A DNA stretch of 64,000 nucleotides from JAFDXJ01 sp038257845 (GCA_038257845.1 JBBSQL010000002.1:62001-126000); one strand, 5' to 3'. Numbered from the stretch's first letter, positions 45,538-54,272 are shown. Translations and numbers: made by a program. Notes: generated by a model from the sequence alone, not told the origin.

Positions 45538-47037
45538 ATGAAAATCAGTTCCACAATCATGCTTACTTTGTTGTTACTGACAATACAAATTATCGGTGTT
45601 AAATGCAAAGATCAAACAAGCGAAGGTGAGGATAGGAGTTCAAAAATATCCACACCAATTCTTTCCTCAAAAAATAATCCATCAGGTGAAATTGGGGATT
45701 TTGTAGCAGCAGCAAAAGCCGCAATACCAGGTGTAGTGCATATAAAAACTACTTACAGCCCGGCATCTGCTGGTTCGGCCAATTCATTCGGGCGGCCATT
45801 TGGTGCTCCATCCAGCGGCAGTGTTCCTGTCAGTGGATCAGGTTCGGGTGTTACAATAAGCGCTGATGGCTACATAGCCACCAACAATCACGTAATAGAA
45901 AACGCTTCCTCTATAGAAGTCATATATCCTGACAGGCGCGTGTTTTCAGCAAAATTAGTTGGCAGTGATCCAAATACCGATTTAGCACTACTAAAAGTTG
46001 ATGGTAAAGGACTACCCATTATGAAACTGGGGAACTCCGATATTGTAGAAGTGGGCGAATGGGTGTTGGCTATTGGATATCCGCTTTCACTAAATTCAAC
46101 CGTAACTGCAGGAATTATTAGTGCCAAAGGACGGAGTATCGGAATTATAAATCGTGAGGAAAAGAGCAGATTTGGAAACACGCAGCCGCAATCCGCCAAC
46201 ACAGCTATTGAATCTTTTATACAAACCGATGCTGCCATTAATCCCGGGAATAGTGGTGGGGCATTGGTGAATACAAATGGAGAACTGATCGGTATTAATA
46301 CAGCCATCGCTTCGCAAACCGGCAGTTATGCCGGATATGCTTTCGCTATACCTGTAAACCTCGCAAAAAAGATTCTGGATGACCTACAAAAATATGGTTC
46401 AGTAAGGCGGGGAATTTTAGGTGTTTCCTTTCCTTCGCCTGCAGTACAAGATCAGTTTTTAAAGCAACAGGGTATCAATCCTGCTTCAGTAACCGGAATT
46501 TTTATAACAGGTGTTCAAGAAGGTGGCGCAGCAGCATTGGCCGGATTAAAAGAAGGTGATATTATCCAAAGTATAGACGGCGTTCAATTAGAATCCTCAT
46601 CAGAATTTTCAGAAAGAATTGCAAGACATAAACCGGGGGATGTGATAAAATTAACCTACTTACGCAAGGGTAATTCCGCCACAGCATCAGTTACTTTAAA
46701 AGCTGAAGAACCACCAAAAACTACCGCAGGAAATACCGGGTCTCTTGAAGAAATTTATAGAAAGTTGGGAGCCACTTTTGCACCACTTACCACCGGGCTT
46801 AAACAACGTTTTAATTTGAATTCGGGTGTGGTGGTAACGGATGTTTTAAAAGGAGGTTTTTTTGATCAGGTTGGTATTCCAAGGGGAACAATAATTGCTT
46901 TTATTAATGGGAAACCGATTAACAATCCTAAAGATATTGATGTTGTTTTATTGTCAGCACAAAGGGGTATTATACAAATTCTTGCCATTGCACCGGATGG
47001 TTCCAGGGTGGTTTTTAATTTTTCTTTAGGAACTTAA
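45538..47037 (+). CDS. HtrA/DegP-family periplasmic serine protease
   Basis: A 499-residue protein starting at ATG 45538 with a signal peptide that may end at Cys23 (IGVKC). It has a trypsin-like domain with the triad His118 (ATNNHVIE), Asp148 (DPNTDLALLK) and Ser239 (NPGNSGGALV), then two PDZ domains (about 300-400 and 410-499). The region 74-104 is Ser/Gly-rich, replacing part of the usual LA loop. It degrades misfolded envelope proteins. It closes the accessory island before an insertion-sequence remnant. Confidence 0.92.
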   Translation: MKISSTIMLTLLLLTIQIIGVKCKDQTSEGEDRSSKISTPILSSKNNPSGEIGDFVAAAKAAIPGVVHIKTTYSPASAGSANSFGRPFGAPSSGSVPVSGSGSGVTISADGYIATNNHVIENASSIEVIYPDRRVFSAKLVGSDPNTDLALLKVDGKGLPIMKLGNSDIVEVGEWVLAIGYPLSLNSTVTAGIISAKGRSIGIINREEKSRFGNTQPQSANTAIESFIQTDAAINPGNSGGALVNTNGELIGINTAIASQTGSYAGYAFAIPVNLAKKILDDLQKYGSVRRGILGVSFPSPAVQDQFLKQQGINPASVTGIFITGVQEGGAAALAGLKEGDIIQSIDGVQLESSSEFSERIARHKPGDVIKLTYLRKGNSATASVTLKAEEPPKTTAGNTGSLEEIYRKLGATFAPLTTGLKQRFNLNSGVVVTDVLKGGFFDQVGIPRGTIIAFINGKPINNPKDIDVVLLSAQRGIIQILAIAPDGSRVVFNFSLGT

Positions 47038-47137
47038 AAATATTAATTTATAGGATTAGGTAGAACGAGAACAAAGTAAAGATAGGATTTGTTTTAGACT
47101 AAATATATTAGTATTTTTATTTCTAAAATATTTAGCT

Positions 47138-47443
47138 ATGTTTAAAGGAATAAATGCCATTGAATTTGGCAAACGATTTTGTGATAATGAAAGTTGTTAT
47201 TTGTAATTAATAGAACAGAAATGGAGATTGGGTTTTTCGTGTAGCAGGTGTGCGCATGAAAAATATTATAAAGGCAAAACTTATTATTATAGTAAATGCA
47301 GATCATGTGACTATAGTGAAAGTGTAACAGCTAACACCATATTTCATGGAATGAAGATGCCTATCTTAAAAGTATTTCAAATGATCTTTAGGCTCACGGC
47401 AAAGAAAAAAGGAATGTCAACCACTGAACTTGGGGGTGTGTGT
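47138..47443 (+). pseudogene. IS1595-family transposase remnant (5' part only)
   Basis: The frame from ATG 47138 reads FKGINAIEFGKRF, a TAA stop at 47204-47206, then KWRLGFSCSRCAHEKYY with the zinc-ribbon cysteines of IS1595 transposases (CSRC..CRSC), NTIFHGMKMPILKVF and LTAKKKGMSTTELG. After about 47443 the similarity ends; the DDE catalytic region is absent. A truncated, dead transposase marking the right part of the island. Confidence 0.85.
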
Positions 47444-47553
47444 TTCAAAAAAAATAATGCCCCATTTTTATGACTGGCTCATTTTTTGTTTTAACTCCCA
47501 CAATAAAATTCCCGCTTTTGCATTTTATAAAACCACTTACCCAATTCAACTTT

Positions 47554-47823
47554 ATGAAAACAGCCATTTGTGTCCTCCTCTTATTTTGTTTTGCTGCCTG
47601 TAACAGCATTCAATCAAAAGAAATTTCAAAAGCTTTTGTCTATGAAAGGCAGGAGTTAAAAGATGGTAAAATCTTATTGTTTTACCGGTTTCAGTCTGCG
47701 AATAACCTGGTCAATGATACGGCCATTGTAGAAAACACTTTCATCCCGCAGGATTCCATTCCTGTTCAGTTCAATGCCAGTCAGCCCCAGGAGAGCAAAT
47801 TATTGTTTGCTTCCACCAAATAA
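47554..47823 (+). CDS. Small lipoprotein of unknown function
   Basis: An 89-residue protein starting MKTAICVLLLFCFAAC at ATG 47554, with lipobox FAAC (Cys16). The mature part is a short beta-rich domain (AFVYERQELKDGKILLFYRFQ, NDTAIVENTFIPQDSIPVQF). No family recognised. It sits between the insertion-sequence remnant and the tRNA cluster promoter. Confidence 0.6.
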   Translation: MKTAICVLLLFCFAACNSIQSKEISKAFVYERQELKDGKILLFYRFQSANNLVNDTAIVENTFIPQDSIPVQFNASQPQESKLLFASTK

Positions 47824-47897
47824 ACGGCCACTTTTTTCTTTATGAAAAAAATGCCTAAAAAAATTTATTCAAAATTTTTCTGAATAAACTTTTCACT

Positions 47898-47905
47898 TAC
47901 CTTTG
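47898..47905 (+). promoter_or_regulatory. -7 box ahead of the tRNA-tuf cluster
   Basis: TACCTTTG is a perfect TAnnTTTG box 80 bases before the first tRNA pseudogene and 174 before tRNA-Thr(TGT). No TTTG -33 element is visible at standard spacing. Confidence 0.55.
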
Positions 47906-47984
47906 CAATCCCTAAAAAAGGGCAGTTCTTTTGTGCAACCAGGTTTTGATATTTTTTTAAATAAATTATATTGATTCTTTAAAA

Positions 47985-48049
47985 GCCACTTAAACTCATC
48001 CGGTAGAGCATCCCGATGTGTCGGGAAGGTCGTTGGTTGAGCGTGGGCT
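47985..48049 (+). pseudogene. tRNA-Thr pseudogene with palindrome in the anticodon arm
   Basis: GCCACTTAAACTCATCC and GGTCGTTGGTT match the acceptor/D-arm and T-arm of the functional tRNA-Thr(TGT) 94 bases downstream, but the anticodon arm is replaced by TCCCGATGTGTCGGGA, a 6-bp stem with a 4-base loop, and the 3' acceptor strand is eroded (GTGGGCT). It cannot be a functional tRNA. Confidence 0.75.
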
Positions 48050-48078
48050 AAAAAGTTGCAGACATAAAATTTTTAAAA

Positions 48079-48151
48079 GCCACTTTAGCTCAGCTGGTAG
48101 AGCAACTGATTTGTAATCAGTAGGTCGTTGGTTCGATCCCGACAAGTGGCT
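48079..48151 (+). tRNA. tRNA-Thr (anticodon TGT)
   Basis: Full cloverleaf of 73 bases. Acceptor GCCACTT/AAGTGGC with discriminator T, D-arm GCTC..GAGC, anticodon stem ACTGA/TCAGT around TTTGTAA (anticodon TGT), T-arm GTTGG..CCGAC with GTTCGATC. CCA is not encoded. First functional tRNA of the Thr-Tyr-Gly-Thr-tuf cluster. Confidence 0.97.
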
Positions 48152-48189
48152 CAGACGGAAAATAGTGGATGACAAGATATTGGTGAAAA

Positions 48190-48272
<83 letters not shown>

Positions 48273-48287
48273 CAGTTCTTTTAAAAA

Positions 48288-48360
48288 GCGGGAGTAGCTC
48301 ATTTGGTAGAGCGATAGCCTTCCAAGCTATAGGTGGCCAGTTCGAGCCTGGTCTCCCGCT
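48288..48360 (+). tRNA. tRNA-Gly (anticodon TCC)
   Basis: 73 bases. Acceptor GCGGGAG/CTCCCGC with discriminator T, anticodon stem ATAGC/GCTAT around CTTCCAA (anticodon TCC), T-arm GCCAG..CTGGT. Confidence 0.96.
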
Positions 48361-48400
48361 CTCTGTAAAATAATTGAGTCTGCCACTGTATCTAAAGTAT

Positions 48401-48462
48401 GCCGTTGTAGCTCAGGGATAGAGCAATCCCGATGGATCGGAAGGTCGTGAGTTCGACAAGTT
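48401..48462 (+). pseudogene. tRNA-Thr(GGT) pseudogene with palindrome in the anticodon arm
   Basis: GCCGTTGTAGCTCAGGGATAG and AGGTCGTGAGTTCGA copy the 5' half and T-arm start of the functional tRNA-Thr(GGT) that follows, but the anticodon arm is TCCCGATGGATCGGAA and the 3' acceptor is missing. About 20 bases upstream (CACTGTATCTAAA.TAT) are also duplicated, so the copy arose with its leader. Confidence 0.8.
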
Positions 48463-48518
48463 CTTTTATTTAAAGTAGAATTAATTCACAACTGAGTTTA
48501 TCACTGTATCTAAAATAT

Positions 48519-48590
<72 letters not shown>

Positions 48591-48598
48591 CATTTCTG

Positions 48599-48636
48599 GA
48601 AGAGGTCGTCTCTACAGTCGTAGAGATCAACGGCTC
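48599..48636 (+). pseudogene. 3' tRNA-Thr fragment with palindromic T-arm
   Basis: GAAGAGGTCGT and ATCAACGGCT repeat the 3' half of the preceding tRNA-Thr(GGT), but the T-arm is replaced by CTCTAC-AGTC-GTAGAG, a simple hairpin. It lies in the 160-base leader of tuf, otherwise free of features. Confidence 0.7.
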
Positions 48637-48750
48637 TAATATATTGCAGGTAAATAAAATTACCCGCAGGGATTTTAATTTTTTTGGAAACTATGGTCAA
48701 TGGACAAAGGTCTGTTGACTGCGATTATAAACACAATAAAAACGATAAAG

Positions 48751-49941
48751 ATGTCTAAAGAGACCTTTAAAAGGGAAAAACCCCACGTAAACGTAGGCAC
48801 CATCGGCCACGTTGACCATGGTAAAACCACATTGACAGCGGCAATTACTGAAATTCTTGCTAAAAAAGGAATGGGTAACGTTGCCCGCAAGTATGATGAT
48901 ATTGATGGCGCACCTGAAGAAAAGGAGCGTGGTATCACCATTAACACTGCTCACGTAGAATACCAGACTGCCAACCGCCACTACGCGCACGTTGACTGTC
49001 CCGGCCACGCTGACTATGTAAAAAACATGATCACAGGTGCTGCCCAAATGGATGGCGCCATTCTCGTAGTTGCTGCAACAGACGGACCTATGCCACAAAC
49101 CCGTGAACACATTTTGCTTGCCCGCCAGGTTGGTGTACCAAGCATCGTTGTTTTCATGAACAAAGTGGATCTCGTAGATGATCCTGAATTGCTGGAACTG
49201 GTAGAAATGGAGATCCGTGAATTACTTTCTAAAAATGGTTTTGATGGTGACAACACACCAATCATTCAGGGTTCTGCAACCGGCGCTTTGGCTGGCGAAG
49301 AAAAATGGGTAGCAAAAGTGGATGAATTGATGGATGCAGTTGACTCTTATATTCCATTGCCTCCACGTCCGATTGATATGCCATTCCTGATGTCTGTGGA
49401 AGATGTATTTTCTATCACAGGTCGCGGAACTGTTGCAACCGGCCGTATCGAACGCGGTATCATTAAAGTAGGTGAAGCAGTAGAAATTGTTGGTTTAATG
49501 GATGCTCCATTAAGTTCCGTTGTTACCGGTGTTGAAATGTTTAAAAAATTACTGGATCGCGGAGAAGCCGGTGATAATGCAGGTTTACTGTTGCGTGGTA
49601 TTGAGAAAAAAGATATCCGCCGTGGTATGGTAATCTGTGCTCCAAAAAGCATTACGCCACACACAGAATTCAAATGTGAAGTGTATGTTTTGAGCAAAGA
49701 TGAAGGTGGCCGTCATACGCCATTCTTTAATAAATATCGCCCGCAGTTTTATTTCCGTACTACAGACGTTACTGGTGAAGTAACTTTACCTGAAGGAACT
49801 GAAATGGTAATGCCCGGAGATAATGTAAGTCTTACTGTAAAACTCATTCAACCGATCGCCATGGAAAAAGGTTTGAAATTCGCGATCAGGGAAGGTGGAC
49901 GCACAGTGGGTGCAGGCCAGGTTACCGAGATTTTGAAATAG
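48751..49941 (+). CDS. tuf: Translation elongation factor Tu
   Basis: A 396-residue GTPase. Start ATG 48751 (SKETFKREKPHVNVGTIGHVDHGKTT); an earlier in-frame start would add 17 residues foreign to the family. GTP motifs GHVDHGKTT, DCPGHADY, NKVDLVDD and GSATGAL, followed by domains 2 and 3 (PFLMSVEDVFSITGRGTVATGRIERG, YFRTTDVTGEV). It delivers aminoacyl-tRNA to the ribosome. Codon use is strongly biased (AAC, ACC, CGT), as expected of a highly expressed gene. Confidence 0.99.
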   Translation: MSKETFKREKPHVNVGTIGHVDHGKTTLTAAITEILAKKGMGNVARKYDDIDGAPEEKERGITINTAHVEYQTANRHYAHVDCPGHADYVKNMITGAAQMDGAILVVAATDGPMPQTREHILLARQVGVPSIVVFMNKVDLVDDPELLELVEMEIRELLSKNGFDGDNTPIIQGSATGALAGEEKWVAKVDELMDAVDSYIPLPPRPIDMPFLMSVEDVFSITGRGTVATGRIERGIIKVGEAVEIVGLMDAPLSSVVTGVEMFKKLLDRGEAGDNAGLLLRGIEKKDIRRGMVICAPKSITPHTEFKCEVYVLSKDEGGRHTPFFNKYRPQFYFRTTDVTGEVTLPEGTEMVMPGDNVSLTVKLIQPIAMEKGLKFAIREGGRTVGAGQVTEILK

Positions 49942-49982
49942 GCGATCATAGAATTTATTGCCTTTTGCAATAGAAATAAATG

Positions 49983-49990
49983 TATATTTG
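49983..49990 (+). promoter_or_regulatory. -7 box for the tRNA-Trp-secE-nusG transcript
   Basis: TATATTTG matches TAnnTTTG. TTTG at 49964-49967 is only 15 bases upstream, shorter than usual. If used, the transcript would begin with the hairpin at 50001-50033. Confidence 0.5.
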
Positions 49991-50000
49991 CAACAATACT

Positions 50001-50033
50001 AAAAGCTGTTTCGGTACCCCCGGAATAGCTTTT
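50001..50033 (+). terminator. Long hairpin between tuf and tRNA-Trp
   Basis: AAAAGCTGTTTCGG and CCGGAATAGCTTTT pair (with G-U/T-T mismatches) around TACCC, followed by a short TTTT-containing stretch. It probably ends tuf transcription; because a promoter-like box lies just before it, it could also be a 5' leader structure of the next operon. Confidence 0.65.
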
Positions 50034-50099
50034 AGCTTTTAAAGCGCAACATTTTTTATACCGGATTTGTATAAAAATGACTTTAAAAAAAACAGTTTT

Positions 50100-50170
50100 A
50101 CGGGTATAGTTCAACGGCAGAATAGAGGTCTCCAAAACCTTCGATCTTGGTTCGAATCCAGGTACCCGTG
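50100..50170 (+). tRNA. tRNA-Trp (anticodon CCA)
   Basis: 71 bases. Acceptor ACGGGTA/TACCCGT with discriminator G, anticodon stem GAGGT/ACCTT around CTCCAAA (anticodon CCA), T-arm CTTGG..CCAGG. It stands between tuf and secE, its usual position. Confidence 0.96.
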
Positions 50171-50200
50171 CTTAAATTTTTGAACAAAAAAACAGCATGT

Positions 50201-50398
50201 ATGAATAAGGTATTGAAATATGCAAAGGACAGTTATCATGAAATGGCGGATAAAGTGACCTGGCCTACCTGGTCAGAACTCCAGCAATCCACAGCCATCG
50301 TGTTATTGGCAACTGTTTTAATTACTGCGGCAGTTGCAGTAATGGACTTTGCCAGTAACCAGATAATGAAATTAGTTTACTCATTTTTTAAGAGTTAA
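50201..50398 (+). CDS. secE: Preprotein translocase subunit SecE
   Basis: A 65-residue single-span membrane protein starting MNKVLKYAKDSYHEM at ATG 50201. The amphipathic helix with DKVTWPTWSELQQST and one transmembrane helix (about 33-55) are the minimal SecE. It clamps SecY. The start lies 30 bases behind tRNA-Trp; an upstream start at 50147 would lie inside the tRNA. Confidence 0.95.
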   Translation: MNKVLKYAKDSYHEMADKVTWPTWSELQQSTAIVLLATVLITAAVAVMDFASNQIMKLVYSFFKS

Positions 50399-50400
50399 AA

Positions 50401-50985
50401 ATGGAAGAAGAAATAATAGAACAACAATCCGATTCCAAGTGGTATGTGCTGCGCGTAGTGAGCGGAAAGGAACGGAAGATAAAAGAATACCTTGATAAAG
50501 ATATTTTGCGCAGCGGCTGGGCAGAGATCATAAAACAGGTTTTTTTACCTATGGAAAAAGTGTATAAAGTGCAGAACGGGAAAAAAGTGATGCGGGAAAA
50601 AAATTATTTTCCTGGTTATGTAATGCTGGAAGTGGCGGATGGAAAATTAACGGATGATATCATTCAGCACATTAGCAATATCAGCAATATCATGCATTTT
50701 CTCACGGATGGTAAAGGTTCCAAGGGAAATATCATTTCCTTACGCAAGGCGGAAGTAAATAAAATGCTGGGCAAAGTGGATGAAATGAATGACCAGGATG
50801 GCAGCATGAGTGAACCATTTATTGTTGGTGAAACGATCAAGATTATTGAAGGACCATTTAATGATTTCAATGGTACGATTGAAGAAGTAAATGAAGAGAA
50901 AAAGAAATTGAAAGTGACCGTGAAAATTTTCGGCCGCTCTACACCTGTGGAATTAAGTTATATGCAGGTAGAAAAATTGATTTAA
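50401..50985 (+). CDS. nusG: Transcription termination/antitermination factor NusG
   Basis: A 194-residue protein with the NGN domain (KWYVLRVVSGKERKIKEYL, KVMREKNYFPGYVMLEV) and a C-terminal KOW domain (FIVGETIKIIEGPFNDFNGTIEEV). It couples RNA polymerase to Rho and the ribosome. It starts 3 bases after secE. In most bacteria rplK-rplA-rplJ-rplL-rpoB follow; here a DUF4920 gene and then a minus-strand glucoamylase gene follow. Confidence 0.97.
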   Translation: MEEEIIEQQSDSKWYVLRVVSGKERKIKEYLDKDILRSGWAEIIKQVFLPMEKVYKVQNGKKVMREKNYFPGYVMLEVADGKLTDDIIQHISNISNIMHFLTDGKGSKGNIISLRKAEVNKMLGKVDEMNDQDGSMSEPFIVGETIKIIEGPFNDFNGTIEEVNEEKKKLKVTVKIFGRSTPVELSYMQVEKLI

Positions 50986-51003
50986 TTATTTAAAATTATA
51001 ACC

Positions 51004-51480
51004 ATGAAAAAAATTCATCTTTTGATTGCCGCCTGTTTTTTTGCTTTGGCCGGCATCGCACAGCCACCAAATGTTCCTGCGGAAAGTGGTTCAGCTTTTG
51101 GAGCCAGTTTTTCGCCAAAAGGTCCGATGACAGTTGAACAAATGGCAACTGCACTCCAGTCAAAAACGGATGACACAAAAATGGAAGTGACCGTAAAAGG
51201 TGTCGTAGTGGATGTGTGTACCCGTGAAGGTTGTTGGTTAAAAATCAAATCACCCAATGGCACCATGATGATCAAAATGAAAGACCATGCATTTTTAGTG
51301 CCCCTGGCGATCAATGGCCGGGAAATTATTATACATGGTATCGCAGAACAAAAAACCACTTCCGTGGAAATGCTGCGTCATTATGCGGAAGATGCCGGAA
51401 AATCTGCTGAAGAAATTCAAAAAATCACGGAACCCAAAACAGAGATCAGCATTGATGCGGATGGTTTGGTGGTCATTTAA
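51004..51480 (+). CDS. Secreted DUF4920 protein
   Basis: A 158-residue exported protein: signal peptide MKKIHLLIAACFFALAGIAQ, a short linker, then a small OB-like beta domain with the motif VVVDVCTREGCWLKIKSPNG typical of DUF4920, and MMIKMKDHAFLVPLAINGREIIIHGIA. The two cysteines (CTREGC) may bind metal or form a disulfide. Function unknown. It follows nusG by 18 bases and is closed by a terminator, so it may ride on the secE-nusG transcript. Confidence 0.82.
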   Translation: MKKIHLLIAACFFALAGIAQPPNVPAESGSAFGASFSPKGPMTVEQMATALQSKTDDTKMEVTVKGVVVDVCTREGCWLKIKSPNGTMMIKMKDHAFLVPLAINGREIIIHGIAEQKTTSVEMLRHYAEDAGKSAEEIQKITEPKTEISIDADGLVVI

Positions 51481-51500
51481 AATTAATTTATTTTATAAAA

Positions 51501-51531
51501 AAATGTCCCCGTTTTTTTGCCGGGACATTTT
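51501..51531 (+). terminator. Terminator after the DUF4920 gene
   Basis: AAATGTCCC and GGGACATTT pair around a T-rich loop, followed by a T-rich stretch. Being symmetric it may serve both strands, though the minus-strand gene ends only at 51585. Confidence 0.75.
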
Positions 51532-51584
51532 CATTTAAACGAGTTCTCTCCTGAAATAATTTTCGCTTATTTTCTTATTATAAA

Positions 51585-53972
51585 TTATTCAACATCAATT
51601 TCGAAATTTTCTCCCTCCCATTTATTGGCATCTTTCCAAAAGAAAGTAAAAGCAAATTTTGTGACATCATCCTGCAAAACAAAATCACTGAAATAAAACG
51701 GTAAGCCAATATCTTTTGTTTCTTTATGTTGTGTATTTTCCCAATTATCTGTACTCCAGTAAATCACTGCGGGGAATAAAATTTCAATACGTAACTTTTT
51801 TGATTTGGAAATTTTTTTAAGCTGGTCCGCAAAGCGCCAGATCGAAATTTTAGAAGTTGTTTTATTTTCTAAATATCTTTTTTTTGTATGCATCGGCATA
51901 TCAAATATTCTCTTTGATTTAATGGAACTGGCCAGCTTTAAATATTCTGCATGTGCCCAGGTCAATGGCATTGCAGAACCGGTATGTTTTGCAAAAATTA
52001 ATTCTTTTTCGGGGATGTCTTCTGTATCCCAGATTTGTTCGGGGATCATGTCATTATTTGCAAAAGATTCCATGGCACAAAGCATTTCAGCGGCTTTTTC
52101 ATAATTACCCGCGGCCACTTCGAAATGCCCTCTTTCTCCTGTGAGTAATGGCCACGCTCTGCCTTTTCCATTTCCGTTGGAAGGGAAATCATTTCCCTGT
52201 TCATCCTCACCATAGCCATCTTCATTATACCTGTGCCAGCAGGGACCTGCAGGAGTTTCTAATTTCAACATTTTGTCAATAACAATAATGGTATTCAGAA
52301 TACGTGGATCATCTGGTTCGCGTAAACCAAATCGTACCAATGCCAATGCATCTGTACTGATCAGCTCTGTTACTTTTATAGTGCCATTATCCTCGCGGTG
52401 ATTTTTTAAAGCAATGGTTTTATCACCTAATTCATTGGCTGGAATATTCTCCGGGTTGATGCGAATATAATATCCATCAACACCTATGTTTTTAGCAAAT
52501 TCATTTTTCTCCACATAAGTCCATTCTTCGATCCGGTCATTCCAGTTATCCGCTTTTTCGCGGCAATAACTGGCAATTTCATTTTCCTCTAATTTATCTG
52601 CAAGATTTGCCGCAGCCAGTAAAGCTGCAATTTGCGTGGCAATGGTAAATGCAGAATAACCGGATTCTTCTTCCCACCTGTCCTGTTGTGTATAAGGTCC
52701 GTTATTAATAATAAAACCAATGGCATTTTTTACATGTTGCCAATATCTTTTGAGCCTGCCTTTTTCGAAAGCCACCATTTGATGACAGGTATCCACTAAT
52801 AAAACCGGCAGCGCCACCTGGTCCATTTGCATGGCTTTCCAGTAAGGCATGCCATCCAGCCACATGTTTTGCGGCCAGCTTCCATCTGCCTGTTGAGTAG
52901 CCATGAGATAATTGATAATATTCAACGCATCATTGTGTGCATGTAATGCCAGAAAACCTCCGGCGCTTTCGACAAGATCACGTGGCCAAACCAAGTGATA
53001 GCCACCCAGGTCATCATCTCCTTTACTCTGACCCCAGGGAATGGACATACTTGCCACGATACCGCCGGAAAAACTTTTTGCCATATTTATTTTCAATACG
53101 GTTGCGCTCGCACGGAATTTTTTCCCGGAAGAGAGTTTGTTCATTTTTACATTCGCCAATGCCTTATGCCATTCCATCCATTCGTGCATATATTCTTTTT
53201 GAATGGCATCGAAACCCTGCAATAAACTTGCCCTCGCCTGGTGCGCCGCTTCTGATGGACTTCGGCCAAAACCAATGGCAATGGTAAAAGTGCCGGAAAT
53301 AGTAAGATCAATTTCACCTGTTAATGCAATGTTTCCTTTTTCAGCTTTTGTATATTCCCATTCCATGCGTTTATGCGTATTCAAATCCTGCCAGCCATCG
53401 GAAGTACCCACATAGCCCACTGATCTTTTTTTCCAGCCGGTGGAGCATATCATTGCGAGGCATGTGCCATCCCTTTGCGCATATAAAACTGGCACACCTT
53501 TATATTCGCCCGCCCAGCCAGTATTATCGCTACCACGATTATTGAGGTGTGGCGCAAGCAAAGCAAAAAGCTGGAATTGTTTTTTGGGTTTACCCAAGGA
53601 GTTAAAAGTTATTTTTTGTAAAACCGTATCCCGTAGCGGATCAGCAACAATAAATTTTTCCAGCCTGAAACTTTTTTCTTTGCAGGTGTTTATAACATGA
53701 TATGCGGGAATACCTTCTTTGATCATTTTCGTCACTGTATTGGTCGCTTTTTTTTCTTCAGAAAAAAGTTCATGGCCATCTGTTATGATCATTTCCATAT
53801 CGCGGATGCAGGCTGTATCTTCCCGTGGATAATACACTTCATTTAAAATGCCATGGCTTAGTGTAAATATGACTTCTGATGCTGCATTGATAGATTTTCC
53901 AATTCCGGTTTTCGCGCTGGAAGTCCACTTGGGGTGGATTCCCGGTGCACCGGGCGCTAATTTTTCTTCCAT
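51585..53972 (-). CDS. GH15-family glucoamylase (glucan 1,4-alpha-glucosidase type)
   Basis: A 795-residue protein without signal peptide, starting MEEKLAPGAPGIHPKW at ATG 53972. The N-terminal 270 residues form the beta-sandwich seen in prokaryotic glucoamylases (SEVIFTLSHGILNEVYYPRED); the (alpha/alpha)6 barrel follows with HLVWPRDLVESAGGF, QNMWLDGMPYWKAMQMDQ, WEEESGYSAFTIATQIAAL (acidic residue region) and GPCWHRYNEDGYGED; a final domain of about 110 residues is beta-rich. It releases glucose from the non-reducing ends of alpha-glucans such as glycogen. It stands alone on the minus strand. Confidence 0.92.
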   Translation of the reverse strand: MEEKLAPGAPGIHPKWTSSAKTGIGKSINAASEVIFTLSHGILNEVYYPREDTACIRDMEMIITDGHELFSEEKKATNTVTKMIKEGIPAYHVINTCKEKSFRLEKFIVADPLRDTVLQKITFNSLGKPKKQFQLFALLAPHLNNRGSDNTGWAGEYKGVPVLYAQRDGTCLAMICSTGWKKRSVGYVGTSDGWQDLNTHKRMEWEYTKAEKGNIALTGEIDLTISGTFTIAIGFGRSPSEAAHQARASLLQGFDAIQKEYMHEWMEWHKALANVKMNKLSSGKKFRASATVLKINMAKSFSGGIVASMSIPWGQSKGDDDLGGYHLVWPRDLVESAGGFLALHAHNDALNIINYLMATQQADGSWPQNMWLDGMPYWKAMQMDQVALPVLLVDTCHQMVAFEKGRLKRYWQHVKNAIGFIINNGPYTQQDRWEEESGYSAFTIATQIAALLAAANLADKLEENEIASYCREKADNWNDRIEEWTYVEKNEFAKNIGVDGYYIRINPENIPANELGDKTIALKNHREDNGTIKVTELISTDALALVRFGLREPDDPRILNTIIVIDKMLKLETPAGPCWHRYNEDGYGEDEQGNDFPSNGNGKGRAWPLLTGERGHFEVAAGNYEKAAEMLCAMESFANNDMIPEQIWDTEDIPEKELIFAKHTGSAMPLTWAHAEYLKLASSIKSKRIFDMPMHTKKRYLENKTTSKISIWRFADQLKKISKSKKLRIEILFPAVIYWSTDNWENTQHKETKDIGLPFYFSDFVLQDDVTKFAFTFFWKDANKWEGENFEIDVE

Positions 53973-54151
53973 TTTAATTTGATTGTTTTTCAATTTGATT
54001 TGGCTTAAAATTATTTCAAACAAATTAAATGCAATGCAAATAAAAGTTAATCCGCTTTTTATATGGAGTAGAGGAAAAACATTTTTTTATAAAAAGGCTT
54101 AAACAGAAAAAAAATAATTTTTTGGAGGCTGTTTATTCATCCCCAAACCCT

Positions 54152-54159
54152 TACTTTTG
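54152..54159 (+). promoter_or_regulatory. -7 box of tRNA-Pro
   Basis: TACTTTTG matches TAnnTTTG and lies 31 bases before tRNA-Pro. Confidence 0.5.
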
Positions 54160-54190
54160 CAACCCTGTAATAAATCATTGCAGGAAGAAT

Positions 54191-54264
54191 CGGGAAGTAG
54201 CGCAGGCCGGTAGCGCACCTGGTTTGGGACCAGGGGGTCGCAGGTTCGAATCCTGTCTTCCCGA
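54191..54264 (+). tRNA. tRNA-Pro (anticodon TGG)
   Basis: 74 bases. Acceptor CGGGAAG/CTTCCCG with discriminator A, anticodon stem CCTGG/CCAGG around TTTGGGA (anticodon TGG), T-arm GCAGG..CCTGT. CCA not encoded. Confidence 0.97.
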
Positions 54265-54272
54265 CTTTAAGA

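Noticed and set aside
47228..47473. 81-residue zinc-ribbon protein
   Set aside because: It is the middle of a truncated IS1595 transposase; the frame continues upstream past a stop codon, and the last residues are unrelated sequence.
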